DNA of 64,000 nt from Lonsdalea populi (lineage in GTDB: Bacteria > Pseudomonadota > Gammaproteobacteria > Enterobacterales > Enterobacteriaceae), in assembly GCF_015999465.1 (NCBI RefSeq), contig NZ_CP065534.1, positions 3,534,001-3,598,000 of the forward strand, given 5' to 3'. The translations under genes and the position numbers were made by a program. The notes under the pieces were generated by a model. The model ran no database searches. It had not been told where the DNA came from and worked only from the letters and a program-made list of their open reading frames with translations. Below, in pieces: positions 1 to 8,253 of the stretch (its first letter is position 1; every line of letters starts with the position of its first letter).

Positions 1-48
1 CTTGCGGCGGTCGTTATGCTATTTGACGCCGGTTTTGACGAAGAATAA
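1..48 (+). CDS. 3' end of an unidentified gene (partial)
   Basis: The first 48 bases read in frame as LAAVVMLFDAGFDEE followed by TAA, and a perfect hairpin lies 80 bases further on. This looks like the C-terminus of a gene entering the window from the left, with a hydrophobic stretch followed by an acidic tail, as in some transporters. Fifteen residues are too few to name a family, and a chance open frame is possible. Confidence 0.3.
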   Translation, partial: LAAVVMLFDAGFDEE

Positions 49-128
49 CCGTTCCCATGCCCGCCTTTCTGCGCCATCGGCGCATGCCATCCCTCTTTCG
101 TCTCCCTACTCTGCTGGCAAGTATCAAC

Positions 129-158
129 GCCGAATAGCCGAAGGCTATTCGGCTATTT
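129..158 (+). terminator. Perfect 11-bp hairpin, probable terminator
   Basis: Positions 129-139 and 143-153 are a perfect 11-base inverted repeat (GCCGAATAGCC) around a GAA loop, followed by TATTT. The U-run is short, so termination may be weak, but the position just after the open frame ending at 48 fits the end of the upstream transcript. It separates that gene from the phosphonate operon. Confidence 0.55.
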
Positions 159-159
159 A

Positions 160-615
160 GGATGAAGAATAAATACCGCTTTATAAAATCATTGTTCAAT
201 TATATATTTCACTTTTTATTTTGAATAAAAAATAAAGGCAAATATAGTATTACCTGCAACCATTCATTTCATCGTTATCCAAGAATATTTCTCAGTTCCA
301 AAAACTAATTTCTCCGCTAAACAATGAATTATTCTTTTTATTGTTTAGCTCTGGCAGGGATTTGTACTATTTAAATTTCAATACCAATGCCGTTTTCTTG
401 TTTAAGTTCAGAAAGATATACAAAACCATGCAAAATATAAAACCTGAGAATAGGTTTTGTCATTAACGAGAGAATTAATAATAATGATCGCCGAGGTTTG
501 AATTAACCCAAATAAAACCAGTGAGTTTATAAATTCCGTTTTCTAAGAGGCTTCCCGACTTTTTAACGCGGGGTAAAGCTGGCTAGAATAATAACATAAT
601 GAAGAGGATATTATT
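160..615 (+). promoter_or_regulatory. AT-rich upstream region of the phosphonate operon
   Basis: About 455 bases without a credible gene, strikingly AT-rich against the GC-rich DNA that follows. It contains AAAACCT/AGGTTTT (439-445 and 452-458) and an outer dyad ACAAAACC/GGTTTTGT (420-427 and 453-460), which look like operator half-sites. A TAGAAT hexamer at 584-589 is a possible -10 box, with only a poor -35 (TTTTAA at 561). I saw no two-repeat Pho box; only one half-site-like TTGTCATTAAC near 458. The ribosome-binding site of the first gene is AGGA at 605-608. Confidence 0.4.
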
Positions 616-1533
616 ATGTCTGTAAGCAAACCAATGAATGCCAAAAGCAGCACGCCGGATATACGCCGTGGCGCACTGAGGCAATTACTGAATAAAAAGA
701 AATCAATTCGTGTTATGGAGGCTCATAGCCCATTATCCGCGCTGCTTATCGAAGAAGCAGTACATAGGGAAGGTGAGGACGAAATTAAATTCGACGCATT
801 TTGGTCCAGTTCACTAACTGATTCTACATTACGGGGTCAGCCGGATACTGAATTATTGGATTACCACCGCCGTTTTACTGCAATTTCAGATATCTTTCAT
901 GTGACCTCCAACCCTTTAATTTTCGACGGTGATACGGGAGGTCAGATAGAGCATTTATCCCACCATGTGCGTCAGGCTGAAAACCTGGGCGTTTCCGCCA
1001 TCATCATCGAGGACAAAACCGGTCTGAAGAAGAACTCGTTATTCGGCAATGACGTTAAACAGACCCAGGCGAGCGTTGAAGATTTCTGTGCAAAGCTGAC
1101 GTCTGCCAAGCGGGCTCAAGTGACGCCTGAATTCATGCTTATCGCCCGCATTGAAAGCCTGATTCTGGAGGCGGGAATGGAGGATGCAATCAACCGGGCC
1201 TTACGCTATGTAGAAGCCGGCGCCGACGGCATTATGATTCACAGCCGTTGCCAGACACCGGATGAGATTCTGGAATTCGCCAAAATATTCCGCAGCTATT
1301 ATCCAGAAATACCCTTGGTTTGCGTCCCAACAAGTTATAACAAAATAACATTCCAGCAACTTACCGATTACGGTTTTAATATTATTATTTATGCTAATCA
1401 CATGTTGCGGGCTTCTTATCCGGCGATGAAGAATATTCTTCCTGAAATTCTAAAACATGGGCGAACAAAAGAAATAGAAAGTCAATGCTTATCTATTAAG
1501 GAGATTCTGAATTTAATCCCCGGAACGAAATAA
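616..1533 (+). CDS. Phosphoenolpyruvate phosphomutase (PEP mutase)
   Basis: A 305-residue enzyme of the PEP mutase/isocitrate lyase superfamily, which interconverts phosphoenolpyruvate and phosphonopyruvate, the entry reaction of nearly all phosphonate biosynthesis. The diagnostic loop EDKTGLKKNS is at residues 132-141; its Asn-Ser ending separates true mutases from phosphonopyruvate hydrolases and carboxyPEP mutases. The N-terminal VMEAHSPLSALLIEEA and the FDGDTGG metal-site segment are also as expected. ATG 616 has AGGA seven bases upstream. The gene ends are AT-rich and the middle more GC-rich. It is first in a close array leading into the C-P lyase genes, 58 bp before the decarboxylase. 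Because equilibrium favours PEP, synthesis needs the decarboxylase to pull it; alone it could drain phosphonopyruvate to PEP. Usual symbols are ppm, pepM or aepX. Confidence 0.92.
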   Translation: MSVSKPMNAKSSTPDIRRGALRQLLNKKKSIRVMEAHSPLSALLIEEAVHREGEDEIKFDAFWSSSLTDSTLRGQPDTELLDYHRRFTAISDIFHVTSNPLIFDGDTGGQIEHLSHHVRQAENLGVSAIIIEDKTGLKKNSLFGNDVKQTQASVEDFCAKLTSAKRAQVTPEFMLIARIESLILEAGMEDAINRALRYVEAGADGIMIHSRCQTPDEILEFAKIFRSYYPEIPLVCVPTSYNKITFQQLTDYGFNIIIYANHMLRASYPAMKNILPEILKHGRTKEIESQCLSIKEILNLIPGTK

Positions 1534-1591
1534 TTATTCACCCACCAATATATTTTATTATTAACTACTTGGCCTTAAAAAGGAATTAATT

Positions 1592-2743
1592 ATGATTAGT
1601 CCTGAGGTTTTTTTGAGCCTTTTACGGCAAATGGGTATTCGTTTTTTTAGCGGAGTTCCTGATTCTTTATTAAAAGAGTTATGTTTGGCCGTTAATGGAA
1701 ATAAGGAATACATTCATCAATTGGCAAGTAATGAAGGAACAGCCGTAGGTATGGCTATTGGTTATCACCTTGCGACCAATTCGATACCTGCTGTTTATTT
1801 GCAGAACTCCGGTCTTGGAAATATCGTCAATCCGATCTGTTCTTTGGCATCGAAGGATGTTTTCGGGATTCCGTTACTGCTCATTATCGGCTGGCGCGGT
1901 GAAATTAAAGATGATGGAACGCAACTGCATGACGAGCCGCAGCACGTCATGCAGGGCCGGGTCACATTAGCGCAACTGGATGTTCTGGATATCCCATATC
2001 AAATATTGGAAGGCGATCAAAACGTCGATTTCCCTTCCATTATTCGACTTCTGGAACTGGCGCACCAGGAGAAGAGACCTGTTGCTCTCGTCGTGCGTAA
2101 GAATACCTTTTCCGCCTGCACGCTGCCAAAAGCACCGTTGGAGACAACGGCCACGCTACTGCGCGAAGAGGCCGTCGCACACTGCCTGTCGGTCTTGCCG
2201 GCCGAAGTGCCGATCGTCAGCACGACCGGCATGTTGTCCCGCGAACTTTACGAACTGCGGGAACAGAGAGGCGAAAGCCATGAACGTGATTTTCTGACCG
2301 TGGGCGGCATGGGCCTCGCCAGCCAGATAGCGCTGGGCATCAGCGAGGGCCAGCCGGGTAAGAAAGTGGTTTGTCTGGACGGCGACGGCGCCATGCTGAT
2401 GCAGTTAGGCGGACTGACCAATAGCGCGCTGTCTGCCAATTTGATCCACATCGTCATCAACAACGGTGCCCATGATTCGGTCGGGGGCCAACCCACGGCG
2501 GCATCGCGACTCCCCCTCTCCCCCCTCGCCAGCGCCAGCGGATATAGCAGAGTCACGTCAGTCGATAGCCAGGATGCTCTGCAATCTGCTCTCCGTCGGG
2601 CGCTGTCTATGGAAGGGAGCCAATTTATTGAAGTCAGGTGTCGCGTGGGTCATCGGGACAACCTGGGACGGCCTGCGACGACGCCCTCCCAAAACCGCAC
2701 CAGCTTCATGCGGTTTCTGTCGCAGCCGGCTCATTCGCACTGA
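1592..2743 (+). CDS. Phosphonopyruvate decarboxylase (ThDP-dependent)
   Basis: A 383-residue thiamine-diphosphate enzyme that decarboxylates phosphonopyruvate to phosphonoacetaldehyde and CO2, the irreversible step that drives PEP mutase toward phosphonate. The N-terminal half has the GVPDSLLK and SNEGTAVG signatures (catalytic-type Glu 48) and a DEPQH segment. The C-terminal half has the ThDP/Mg motif GDG at 264-266 ending in NN at 290-291, then GAHDSVGGQPT as in phosphonopyruvate and sulfopyruvate decarboxylases. Sulfopyruvate decarboxylase is the main alternative, but the PEP mutase next door decides for phosphonopyruvate. The first 250 bases are AT-rich and the remainder GC-rich. It is followed after 45 bp, including a run of nine Cs (2747-2755), by the reductase. 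Common symbols are ppd, fom2 and aepY. Confidence 0.9.
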   Translation: MISPEVFLSLLRQMGIRFFSGVPDSLLKELCLAVNGNKEYIHQLASNEGTAVGMAIGYHLATNSIPAVYLQNSGLGNIVNPICSLASKDVFGIPLLLIIGWRGEIKDDGTQLHDEPQHVMQGRVTLAQLDVLDIPYQILEGDQNVDFPSIIRLLELAHQEKRPVALVVRKNTFSACTLPKAPLETTATLLREEAVAHCLSVLPAEVPIVSTTGMLSRELYELREQRGESHERDFLTVGGMGLASQIALGISEGQPGKKVVCLDGDGAMLMQLGGLTNSALSANLIHIVINNGAHDSVGGQPTAASRLPLSPLASASGYSRVTSVDSQDALQSALRRALSMEGSQFIEVRCRVGHRDNLGRPATTPSQNRTSFMRFLSQPAHSH

Positions 2744-2788
2744 TAACCCCCCCCCTCACCTTTTTTATGAAGCGGTGACGGAGTAAGG

Positions 2789-3697
2789 ATGCTCAATATG
2801 ATCAAACACGTTTCCCTGGTCGGAATCGGCGTTCTCGGAAAGGCTATCGCACTCAGACTGCGCCAATGCCAATACGACATCAGCCTTTACAACCGAACGG
2901 CAAGCAAAGCCGAAGCGCTCGCCGGCGATGGCATCAATGCGGTGAGTTCCGTTAGCCAATTATTTACGCGTCAACACCCAATCATCCTGATTTGCCTGAC
3001 CGACGCGCAGGCTATTCACGAGCTTTTCTGTACGACGGAAATTGAGCGGAAACTGCAGGACTATCAGCCCGTTATCGTCAACGTGAGTACGATAGGTCCC
3101 CAGGACAGTCGACAAGTGGGCGACTTCTTCCTGCAGCACGGCGCGCACTATCTGGAAGCGCCCGTCTCGGGCGGTCCAGAAGGCGCACGCACCGGCAAAC
3201 TGGCCTGTTGGACCGGCCCGATCCCGGCGGCGTTCAGCGAAGCGCTCACCGGGTTGCTCTCCAGCCTTTGCGGCGACTACGCCGTTATGGAAAGCAACTG
3301 CGCCGCGCAAACCATGAAAGTCATCAATAACTACTGCGAAGCTGTTCATTTGCTGGTGGCGGCGGAGTCTCTCTTGCTGGCGGAGAAATCCGGCATCAGT
3401 CCAGAAGCGTTAGAGAAAGCGCTGCCTCTGGGCCGAGGCCGCTCCACCTACATGGGAGTCATGCTGAATCGTTATCTGCATCCCAGCGATAAAATTTCTG
3501 TTCCATTGGCCATCCGAATCAAAGATTTGGAACTCGCCAATACCCTGTTTCACCAGTGTGCAGTCCACAGCGCCTTTTTCGAACATGCTCAGCATATCTA
3601 CCTGAATACGGCGGCAGAACTCTCGCCGCCGCAGGACCAGACCCGATGCTTTGATTACCTGTCAAAACAAACACCACAGACCAAGACGGAGATGTAA
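2789..3697 (+). CDS. Beta-hydroxyacid dehydrogenase-family reductase, probable phosphonate-pathway reductase
   Basis: A 302-residue NAD(P)-dependent protein of the 3-hydroxyisobutyrate / tartronate-semialdehyde reductase family. A Rossmann fold begins at GIGVLG near residue 13, the substrate loop PVSGGPEGARTGKL follows, and the catalytic lysine is K177 in MKVINNY. GGAG at 2780-2783 serves ATG 2789; ATG 2798 is an alternative. The stop codon directly abuts the phnG start, so the gene is translationally tied to the C-P lyase genes while lying just downstream of the decarboxylase. I infer it reduces phosphonoacetaldehyde to 2-hydroxyethylphosphonate, or phosphonopyruvate to phosphonolactate. Known phosphonoacetaldehyde reductases (PhpC, FomC, DhpG) are iron-dependent alcohol dehydrogenases, so this would be a non-homologous solution. 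Family placement is firm; substrate is inference. Confidence 0.75.
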   Translation: MLNMIKHVSLVGIGVLGKAIALRLRQCQYDISLYNRTASKAEALAGDGINAVSSVSQLFTRQHPIILICLTDAQAIHELFCTTEIERKLQDYQPVIVNVSTIGPQDSRQVGDFFLQHGAHYLEAPVSGGPEGARTGKLACWTGPIPAAFSEALTGLLSSLCGDYAVMESNCAAQTMKVINNYCEAVHLLVAAESLLLAEKSGISPEALEKALPLGRGRSTYMGVMLNRYLHPSDKISVPLAIRIKDLELANTLFHQCAVHSAFFEHAQHIYLNTAAELSPPQDQTRCFDYLSKQTPQTKTEM

Positions 3698-4144
3698 ATG
3701 GAGTCAAGTAAAAAAAAGAGAGCTTATTGGATGTCTGTGCTTTCCCACAGTAATTCTGAAATGCTCGATTCGTTCTTACAACCGCTCGAAATCGCGCCGA
3801 ATTATCAATTGCTGCGACCGACACAGATTGGGCTGATCCAATTGCAAGGACGCATGGAAACGACCGGACATCGTTTCATGGTGGGCGACATCACGGTAAC
3901 TCGAGCAGCTTTGCAACTTGATGACGGGACCTGCGGCTATAGCTACGTCATTGGCAGGAACAAGCCCCATGCGGAGCGATGCGCCTTCGTCGATGCGTTA
4001 TTACAAACGCAGGCAACCTTCAATCGAGTGTGGAAACACGTTATCACCCCCCTTGCCCAGCAACAGAAAGCTGAACAAGACCATCATCGGCAGGAGGTCG
4101 TTGCCAGTCGCGTCAACTTTTATACATTGGTCAGAGGAGAATAA
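3698..4144 (+). CDS. phnG: C-P lyase core subunit PhnG
   Basis: A 148-residue subunit (E. coli 150) of the PhnGHIJ core complex. With PhnI, PhnH and PhnL it supports the transfer of a phosphonate onto the ribose C1 of ATP, making ribose-1-phosphonate 5-triphosphate. Recognisable family features are the N-terminal RAYWMSVLSHS, the central TGHRFMVGDITVTRAA and the YVIGRNKPHAERCAFVDALLQ helix. The start codon follows the reductase stop with no gap. Its ribosome-binding site therefore lies within the preceding gene, implying translational coupling between the presumed biosynthetic and catabolic halves of the operon. Confidence 0.93.
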   Translation: MESSKKKRAYWMSVLSHSNSEMLDSFLQPLEIAPNYQLLRPTQIGLIQLQGRMETTGHRFMVGDITVTRAALQLDDGTCGYSYVIGRNKPHAERCAFVDALLQTQATFNRVWKHVITPLAQQQKAEQDHHRQEVVASRVNFYTLVRGE

Positions 4145-4145
4145 C

Positions 4146-4748
4146 ATGAACGTTACTAAGGGATTCCCCAATCCGGCCTTTGGAACTCAGGCCTGCTTTA
4201 GGAAAATCGTCAAAGCGATGAGTGAGCCGGGCGTCACCGTCAACGTTCCCGGCGTGGAGGGGTTGGACAATATTTCGTCATCCACCATCGCGGTGTTATT
4301 GACGCTGACCAGTCATAAAACGCAGCTGTTCATCGATAACAACATTAGTAATCCCCTGCTGCTCAGAACGTTATGTTTGCACGCCCATGTTCCCATTACA
4401 GCCTCTGCTTCAGAAGCTCACTACGCTCTGTTGAATGGACAAATGCAGTACTTCGACAGGCATCCGAATAACTTCGACCTAATGACCTTTTCATGCGGAA
4501 ATGAAATGACGCCGGAAAAATCCACCACCATCATTTTGGAAGTGGATGGCTTGAACAATGGCAGATGCCTAAAACTCAGCGGCCCAGGCGTGAATAACGT
4601 CAAAATCATTTCTCCGCACCTTCCCGCCCCTATACGGCGTTATCTCTGCGAGCGGCCCCACGCTTTTCCAATGGGTCTCGATTTTCTGTTTACCTCCGGG
4701 AAGAAGCTGCTCGCTATCCCCAGAACCACTCGAGTGGAGGAGTGCTGA
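4146..4748 (+). CDS. phnH: C-P lyase core subunit PhnH
   Basis: A 200-residue protein (E. coli 194), the PLP-transferase-fold subunit of the C-P lyase core that lacks enzymatic activity of its own and is needed for full activity. It begins MNVTKGFPNPAFGTQACFRKI, matching the usual PhnH N-terminus (pattern GF..PV..SQ..FR.iM.AM..PG), followed by AMSEPGVTV. The start is one base after the phnG stop; an in-frame opening further upstream is overlap with phnG and not part of the protein. It ends in TGATG, overlapping the phnI start by one base. Confidence 0.93.
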   Translation: MNVTKGFPNPAFGTQACFRKIVKAMSEPGVTVNVPGVEGLDNISSSTIAVLLTLTSHKTQLFIDNNISNPLLLRTLCLHAHVPITASASEAHYALLNGQMQYFDRHPNNFDLMTFSCGNEMTPEKSTTIILEVDGLNNGRCLKLSGPGVNNVKIISPHLPAPIRRYLCERPHAFPMGLDFLFTSGKKLLAIPRTTRVEEC

Positions 4749-5860
4749 TGTATGTTGCAGTGAAAGGCGGCGAAAAAGCCATTGAAGCCGCGCACCAACT
4801 CCAGGCCTGTCGTCGCCGTGGTCAACCGCATATCAAGGAACTGAGCTGCGAGCAAATCGATCAGCAGCTCAGTCTCGCGGTCGACCGAGTGATGACCGAA
4901 GGAAACATTTACGATCGCCAACTGGCGGCGCTGGCAATCAAACAAGCCAGCGGCGATTTGATTGAAGCCATTTTCCTGTTGCGCGCATACCGCTCAACCT
5001 TACCCCGCTGGCGGGTCAGCAAACCGCTGGATACGTCGTCAATGCGTTTGGAAAGGCGAATATCGGCCATCTTCAAAGATTTGCCGGGGGGACAGCTGCT
5101 GGGACCGACATACGACTATACCCACCGTTTGTTGGATTTCAAACTGCTGGCCGAAAACCTTCCCCCGCAGCCTCCCGTCGCGCCGGAAACGGAGGAAGAT
5201 CCGTCGACTAGCGAAATTGTGCAACACGCATTCGCTTTTCTGAAGCAGCAAGGACTCCTTCCGCCGGACGACGATATTGACGAGAAGCCCGACGATATCA
5301 CCATGACGCCGCCGACCTACCCATGCTCGCGTTCGGCGCGCCTGCAACAGCTCGTCCGCGGCGATGAAGGATTTCTGCTGTCCCTGGGATACTCCACTCA
5401 GCGCGGCTATGGCCGCAACCACCCCTTCGTCGGCGAGATCCGCACCGGTTTCGTCAAGGTAGAAATGTACGCGGAGGAAATAAAGATGACGCTCGACATC
5501 GGCGAAATCTTGCTGACGGAGTGTGAAACCATCAACGGATTAATCAAACCCTCAGACAAAGCCCCTCACTTCACTCACGGTTATGGGCTGGCCTTCGGCC
5601 GAGCAGAACGTAAAGCGATCGCCGTAGCGCTGGCCGATCGCGCACTGCAGTCCGCTGAATACAAGGAAACAATACAGGGACCGGCCCAGGATGAAGAGTT
5701 TGTGCTGGCTCACGTCGACAACGTCGAAGCTTCAGGGTTTGTATCGCACCTGAAATTGCCCCATTACGTCGATTTTCAATCTGAACTGGAACTCCTCAAA
5801 CAGCTGAGAGAAGAATATTCATCTAATCAGGAAAAAATTCATGACGACAAAAACTTCTGA
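4748..5860 (+). CDS. phnI: C-P lyase core subunit PhnI
   Basis: A 370-residue protein (E. coli 354), the nucleosidase-like subunit that, with PhnG, PhnH and PhnL, displaces adenine from ATP by the phosphonate. It starts MYVAVKGGEKAIEAAHQL, identical in pattern to the family, with the ATG overlapping the phnH stop. Central DKAPHFTHGYGLAFGRAERKAIAVALADRAL region and the C-terminal VDFQSELELL helix are conserved. The extra length relative to E. coli lies mostly around residues 140-190, a charged linker rich in Glu, Asp and Pro. The 3' end overlaps phnJ by 20 bp. Confidence 0.94.
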   Translation: MYVAVKGGEKAIEAAHQLQACRRRGQPHIKELSCEQIDQQLSLAVDRVMTEGNIYDRQLAALAIKQASGDLIEAIFLLRAYRSTLPRWRVSKPLDTSSMRLERRISAIFKDLPGGQLLGPTYDYTHRLLDFKLLAENLPPQPPVAPETEEDPSTSEIVQHAFAFLKQQGLLPPDDDIDEKPDDITMTPPTYPCSRSARLQQLVRGDEGFLLSLGYSTQRGYGRNHPFVGEIRTGFVKVEMYAEEIKMTLDIGEILLTECETINGLIKPSDKAPHFTHGYGLAFGRAERKAIAVALADRALQSAEYKETIQGPAQDEEFVLAHVDNVEASGFVSHLKLPHYVDFQSELELLKQLREEYSSNQEKIHDDKNF

Positions 5861-6722
5861 AGATATAGAACACGATGCCTACAACTTCGCTTATCTGGAC
5901 GAAAGCACCAAAAAGATGATCCGCCGCGCCATTCTGAAAGCCATCGCTATTCCCGGGCACCAGATTCCCTTTGGTAGCCGGGAGATGCCGATGCCCTATG
6001 GATGGGGAACCGGCGGCATTCAAATTACCGCCAGCATTATCGGGCCGGACGACGTACTGAAAGTCATCGACCAGGGGGACGACGACACCACCAACGCCAT
6101 CTCTATCCGTAAGTTTTTCCGCACCGTGGCTAAGGTGAAAACGACGGACAAAACGGCCGATGCGACGATTATTCAGACTCGCCACAGAATCCCGGAGACG
6201 CCGCTAAAGGAAGATCAGATCATCGTCTACCAGGTCCCTATTCCGGAGCCGATGCGGTTTATCGAGCCGCGGGAAACGGAGACCCGCAAAATGCACGCGC
6301 TGGAAGAGTACGGCGTCATGCAGGTCAAGCTCTACGAGGACATCGCGCGCTACGGGCACATTGCCACCACTTACGCCTATCCGGTCAAAGTCAATCAGCG
6401 CTATGTGATGGACCCCTCGCCCATCCCCAAATACGACAATCCTAAAATGCACATGATGCCGGCGCTGCAGCTGTTCGGCGCAGGACGGGAAAAACGCATC
6501 TACGCGGTCCCCCCTTATACCCCGGTCGAAAGTCTGGATTTCGACGACCATCCGTTCGCCGTACAGCACTGGGACGAGCCATGCGCTATCTGCGGCTCAC
6601 GCGACAGCTTCCTGGATGAAGTGGTAGTCGACGATGCGGGCCACCGCATGCTCGTCTGCTCGGATACGGACCACTGTCGGCAGCAATGGACAAATCAGGA
6701 GAAAGAAAATGAAGACAAATAA
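5841..6722 (+). CDS. phnJ: C-P lyase catalytic subunit PhnJ (radical SAM)
   Basis: The 293-residue radical S-adenosylmethionine enzyme that cleaves the carbon-phosphorus bond of 5-phospho-ribose-1-phosphonate, releasing the alkane and a cyclic ribose phosphate. The atypical cluster motif CX2CX21C is intact as C248, C251 and C273, and C279 corresponds to the thiyl-radical cysteine (E. coli C272). The central part (PFGSREMPMPYGWGTGGIQ, QLFGAGREKRIYAVPPYT) is highly conserved. All four essential cysteines being present argues that this is a working C-P lyase and not a relic. The start at 5841 overlaps phnI by 20 bp; the 3' end overlaps phnK by 14 bp. Confidence 0.97.
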   Translation: MTTKTSEDIEHDAYNFAYLDESTKKMIRRAILKAIAIPGHQIPFGSREMPMPYGWGTGGIQITASIIGPDDVLKVIDQGDDDTTNAISIRKFFRTVAKVKTTDKTADATIIQTRHRIPETPLKEDQIIVYQVPIPEPMRFIEPRETETRKMHALEEYGVMQVKLYEDIARYGHIATTYAYPVKVNQRYVMDPSPIPKYDNPKMHMMPALQLFGAGREKRIYAVPPYTPVESLDFDDHPFAVQHWDEPCAICGSRDSFLDEVVVDDAGHRMLVCSDTDHCRQQWTNQEKENEDK

Positions 6723-7503
6723 TAACGACTACCTGGACGAAGGTCCGGTGCTGTCGGTCGATGCGCTCACCCATCTCTATGCGCCGGGAAAAGGGTTCGA
6801 GGACGTCTCGTTCCAACTGTGGCCGGGTGAAGTGCTGGGGATCGTCGGCGAGTCGGGATCGGGGAAAACCACGCTGCTGAACGCGATCTCCGCCCGGCTG
6901 GAGCCGCAAAGCGGCTCCGTCATCTACCGGGATAGCCAGGAGCAAGAGATGTCGATTTACGACATCAGCGAACGCGATCGCCGGGCGCTGATACGCACCG
7001 AATGGGGCATCGTCTGGCAGCACCCCATGCAGGGCCTTCGCCCGGAGGTGTCCGCGGGCGGCAACATCGGCGAGCGTCTGATGGCCATCGGCGACCGCCA
7101 TTACGGCCACATCCGCGAGAAAGCGGCGCGTTGGATGAACAATGTTGAGCTACCGGCCGATCGCATGGACGATCTGCCGACCACGTTCTCCGGCGGCATG
7201 CAGCAGCGGCTGCAGATCGCACGCAATCTGGTGACCTCGCCGCGGTTGATCTTCATGGACGAGCCCACCGGGGGGCTGGATGTCTCAGTACAGGCCCGAC
7301 TACTGGACCTGCTGCGCACGCTGGTGACGGACATGCGGCTGGCGGTCGTCATCGTCACTCATGACCTGGGCGTGGCGCGTCTACTGTCGCACCGGCTGCT
7401 GGTCATGAAGCAGGGGCGGGTCGTCGAACAGGGGTTAACAGACCGCGTGCTGGACGACCCGCATCATCCCTATACCCAACTACTGGTGTCATCCATCCTC
7501 TAG
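6709..7503 (+). CDS. phnK: C-P lyase-associated ABC ATPase PhnK
   Basis: A 264-residue ABC-type ATPase (E. coli 252) that binds the PhnGHIJ core through PhnJ; it is not a transporter ATPase in this pathway. Walker A GESGSGKTT is at residues 47-55; the FSGGMQQRLQIARNL signature and FMDEPTGGLD Walker B follow. The start at 6709 is chosen because AGGAGAAAG precedes it and MKTNNNDYLDEGPVLSV aligns with the family; an upstream in-frame ATG at 6634 lies deep inside phnJ. The C-terminus resembles dipeptide-transporter ATPases (HHPYTQLL), as usual for PhnK. Confidence 0.95.
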   Translation: MKTNNNDYLDEGPVLSVDALTHLYAPGKGFEDVSFQLWPGEVLGIVGESGSGKTTLLNAISARLEPQSGSVIYRDSQEQEMSIYDISERDRRALIRTEWGIVWQHPMQGLRPEVSAGGNIGERLMAIGDRHYGHIREKAARWMNNVELPADRMDDLPTTFSGGMQQRLQIARNLVTSPRLIFMDEPTGGLDVSVQARLLDLLRTLVTDMRLAVVIVTHDLGVARLLSHRLLVMKQGRVVEQGLTDRVLDDPHHPYTQLLVSSIL

Positions 7504-7533
7504 CAGGACCATCACACACAGGAAACGCGATTC

Positions 7534-8253
7534 ATGGATATTAGCCTACGTATTGAAAACGTGAGTAAAACATTTGTACTGCACAACCAACAGGGCGCTC
7601 GCCTCCCGGTCTTCAAAGACATCAATCTCGAGGTGAAAAGTGGAGAGTGCGTCGCCCTTCACGGCCATTCCGGCTGCGGAAAATCCACGCTGCTGCGCTC
7701 GCTGTACGGCAACTATCTCCCGGATGGCGGCCATATCTACGCGCGCCATCGGGGCAAATGGGTGGATATGGTCTCGGCCGACGCCCGCTACATCCTCACC
7801 GTGCGGAAACACACGATCGGCTGGGTCAGCCAGTTCCTGCGGGTCATTCCCCGCATCAGCACGCTGAATATCGTTATCCAGCCCCTGCTGGAACGTGGCG
7901 TTTCGCGTAAGCAGAGCGAAATTCGCGCCGGTGAGCTGCTCACGCGGCTGAACGTGCCTGAGCGCCTTTGGTCGCTGGCGCCAGCCACCTTCTCCGGCGG
8001 CGAACAGCAGCGAGTCAACATCGCCCGCGGGCTCATCGGTGAAAGCCCCATCCTGCTGCTGGATGAGCCGACGGCCTCGCTGGACGCGGCTAATCGCCAA
8101 GCCGTCACCCAATCAATCCTTGAGGCCAAGGAGAGAGGTTCCGCCATCGTCGGCATCTTCCATAATGAGGACGTGCGCGACCGGGTATCGGACCGCATTT
8201 ACACCATGCCCCTCTCCACGTCACCAGAAGGAGAAACCGATGATCATCAATAA
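7534..8253 (+). CDS. phnL: C-P lyase-associated ABC ATPase PhnL
   Basis: A 239-residue ABC ATPase (E. coli 226) of the LolD-like subgroup, required with PhnG, PhnH and PhnI for displacement of adenine from ATP by phosphonate. Walker [10 protein letters not shown] is at residues 44-52; the signature [15 protein letters not shown] and Walker [12 protein letters not shown] are present. CAGGAAA before ATG 7534 supports the start. A 30-bp gap separates it from phnK, one of the few non-overlapping junctions in the C-P lyase part. The 3' end overlaps phnM by 14 bp. Confidence 0.95.
   Translation: MDISLRIENVSKTFVLHNQQGARLPVFKDINLEVKSGECVALHGHSGCGKSTLLRSLYGNYLPDGGHIYARHRGKWVDMVSADARYILTVRKHTIGWVSQFLRVIPRISTLNIVIQPLLERGVSRKQSEIRAGELLTRLNVPERLWSLAPATFSGGEQQRVNIARGLIGESPILLLDEPTASLDAANRQAVTQSILEAKERGSAIVGIFHNEDVRDRVSDRIYTMPLSTSPEGETDDHQ

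Noticed and set aside
400..615. Pho box upstream of PEP mutase
   Set aside because: Only one half-site-like element (TTGTCATTAAC) was seen; a second repeat at the proper 11-bp spacing is missing.
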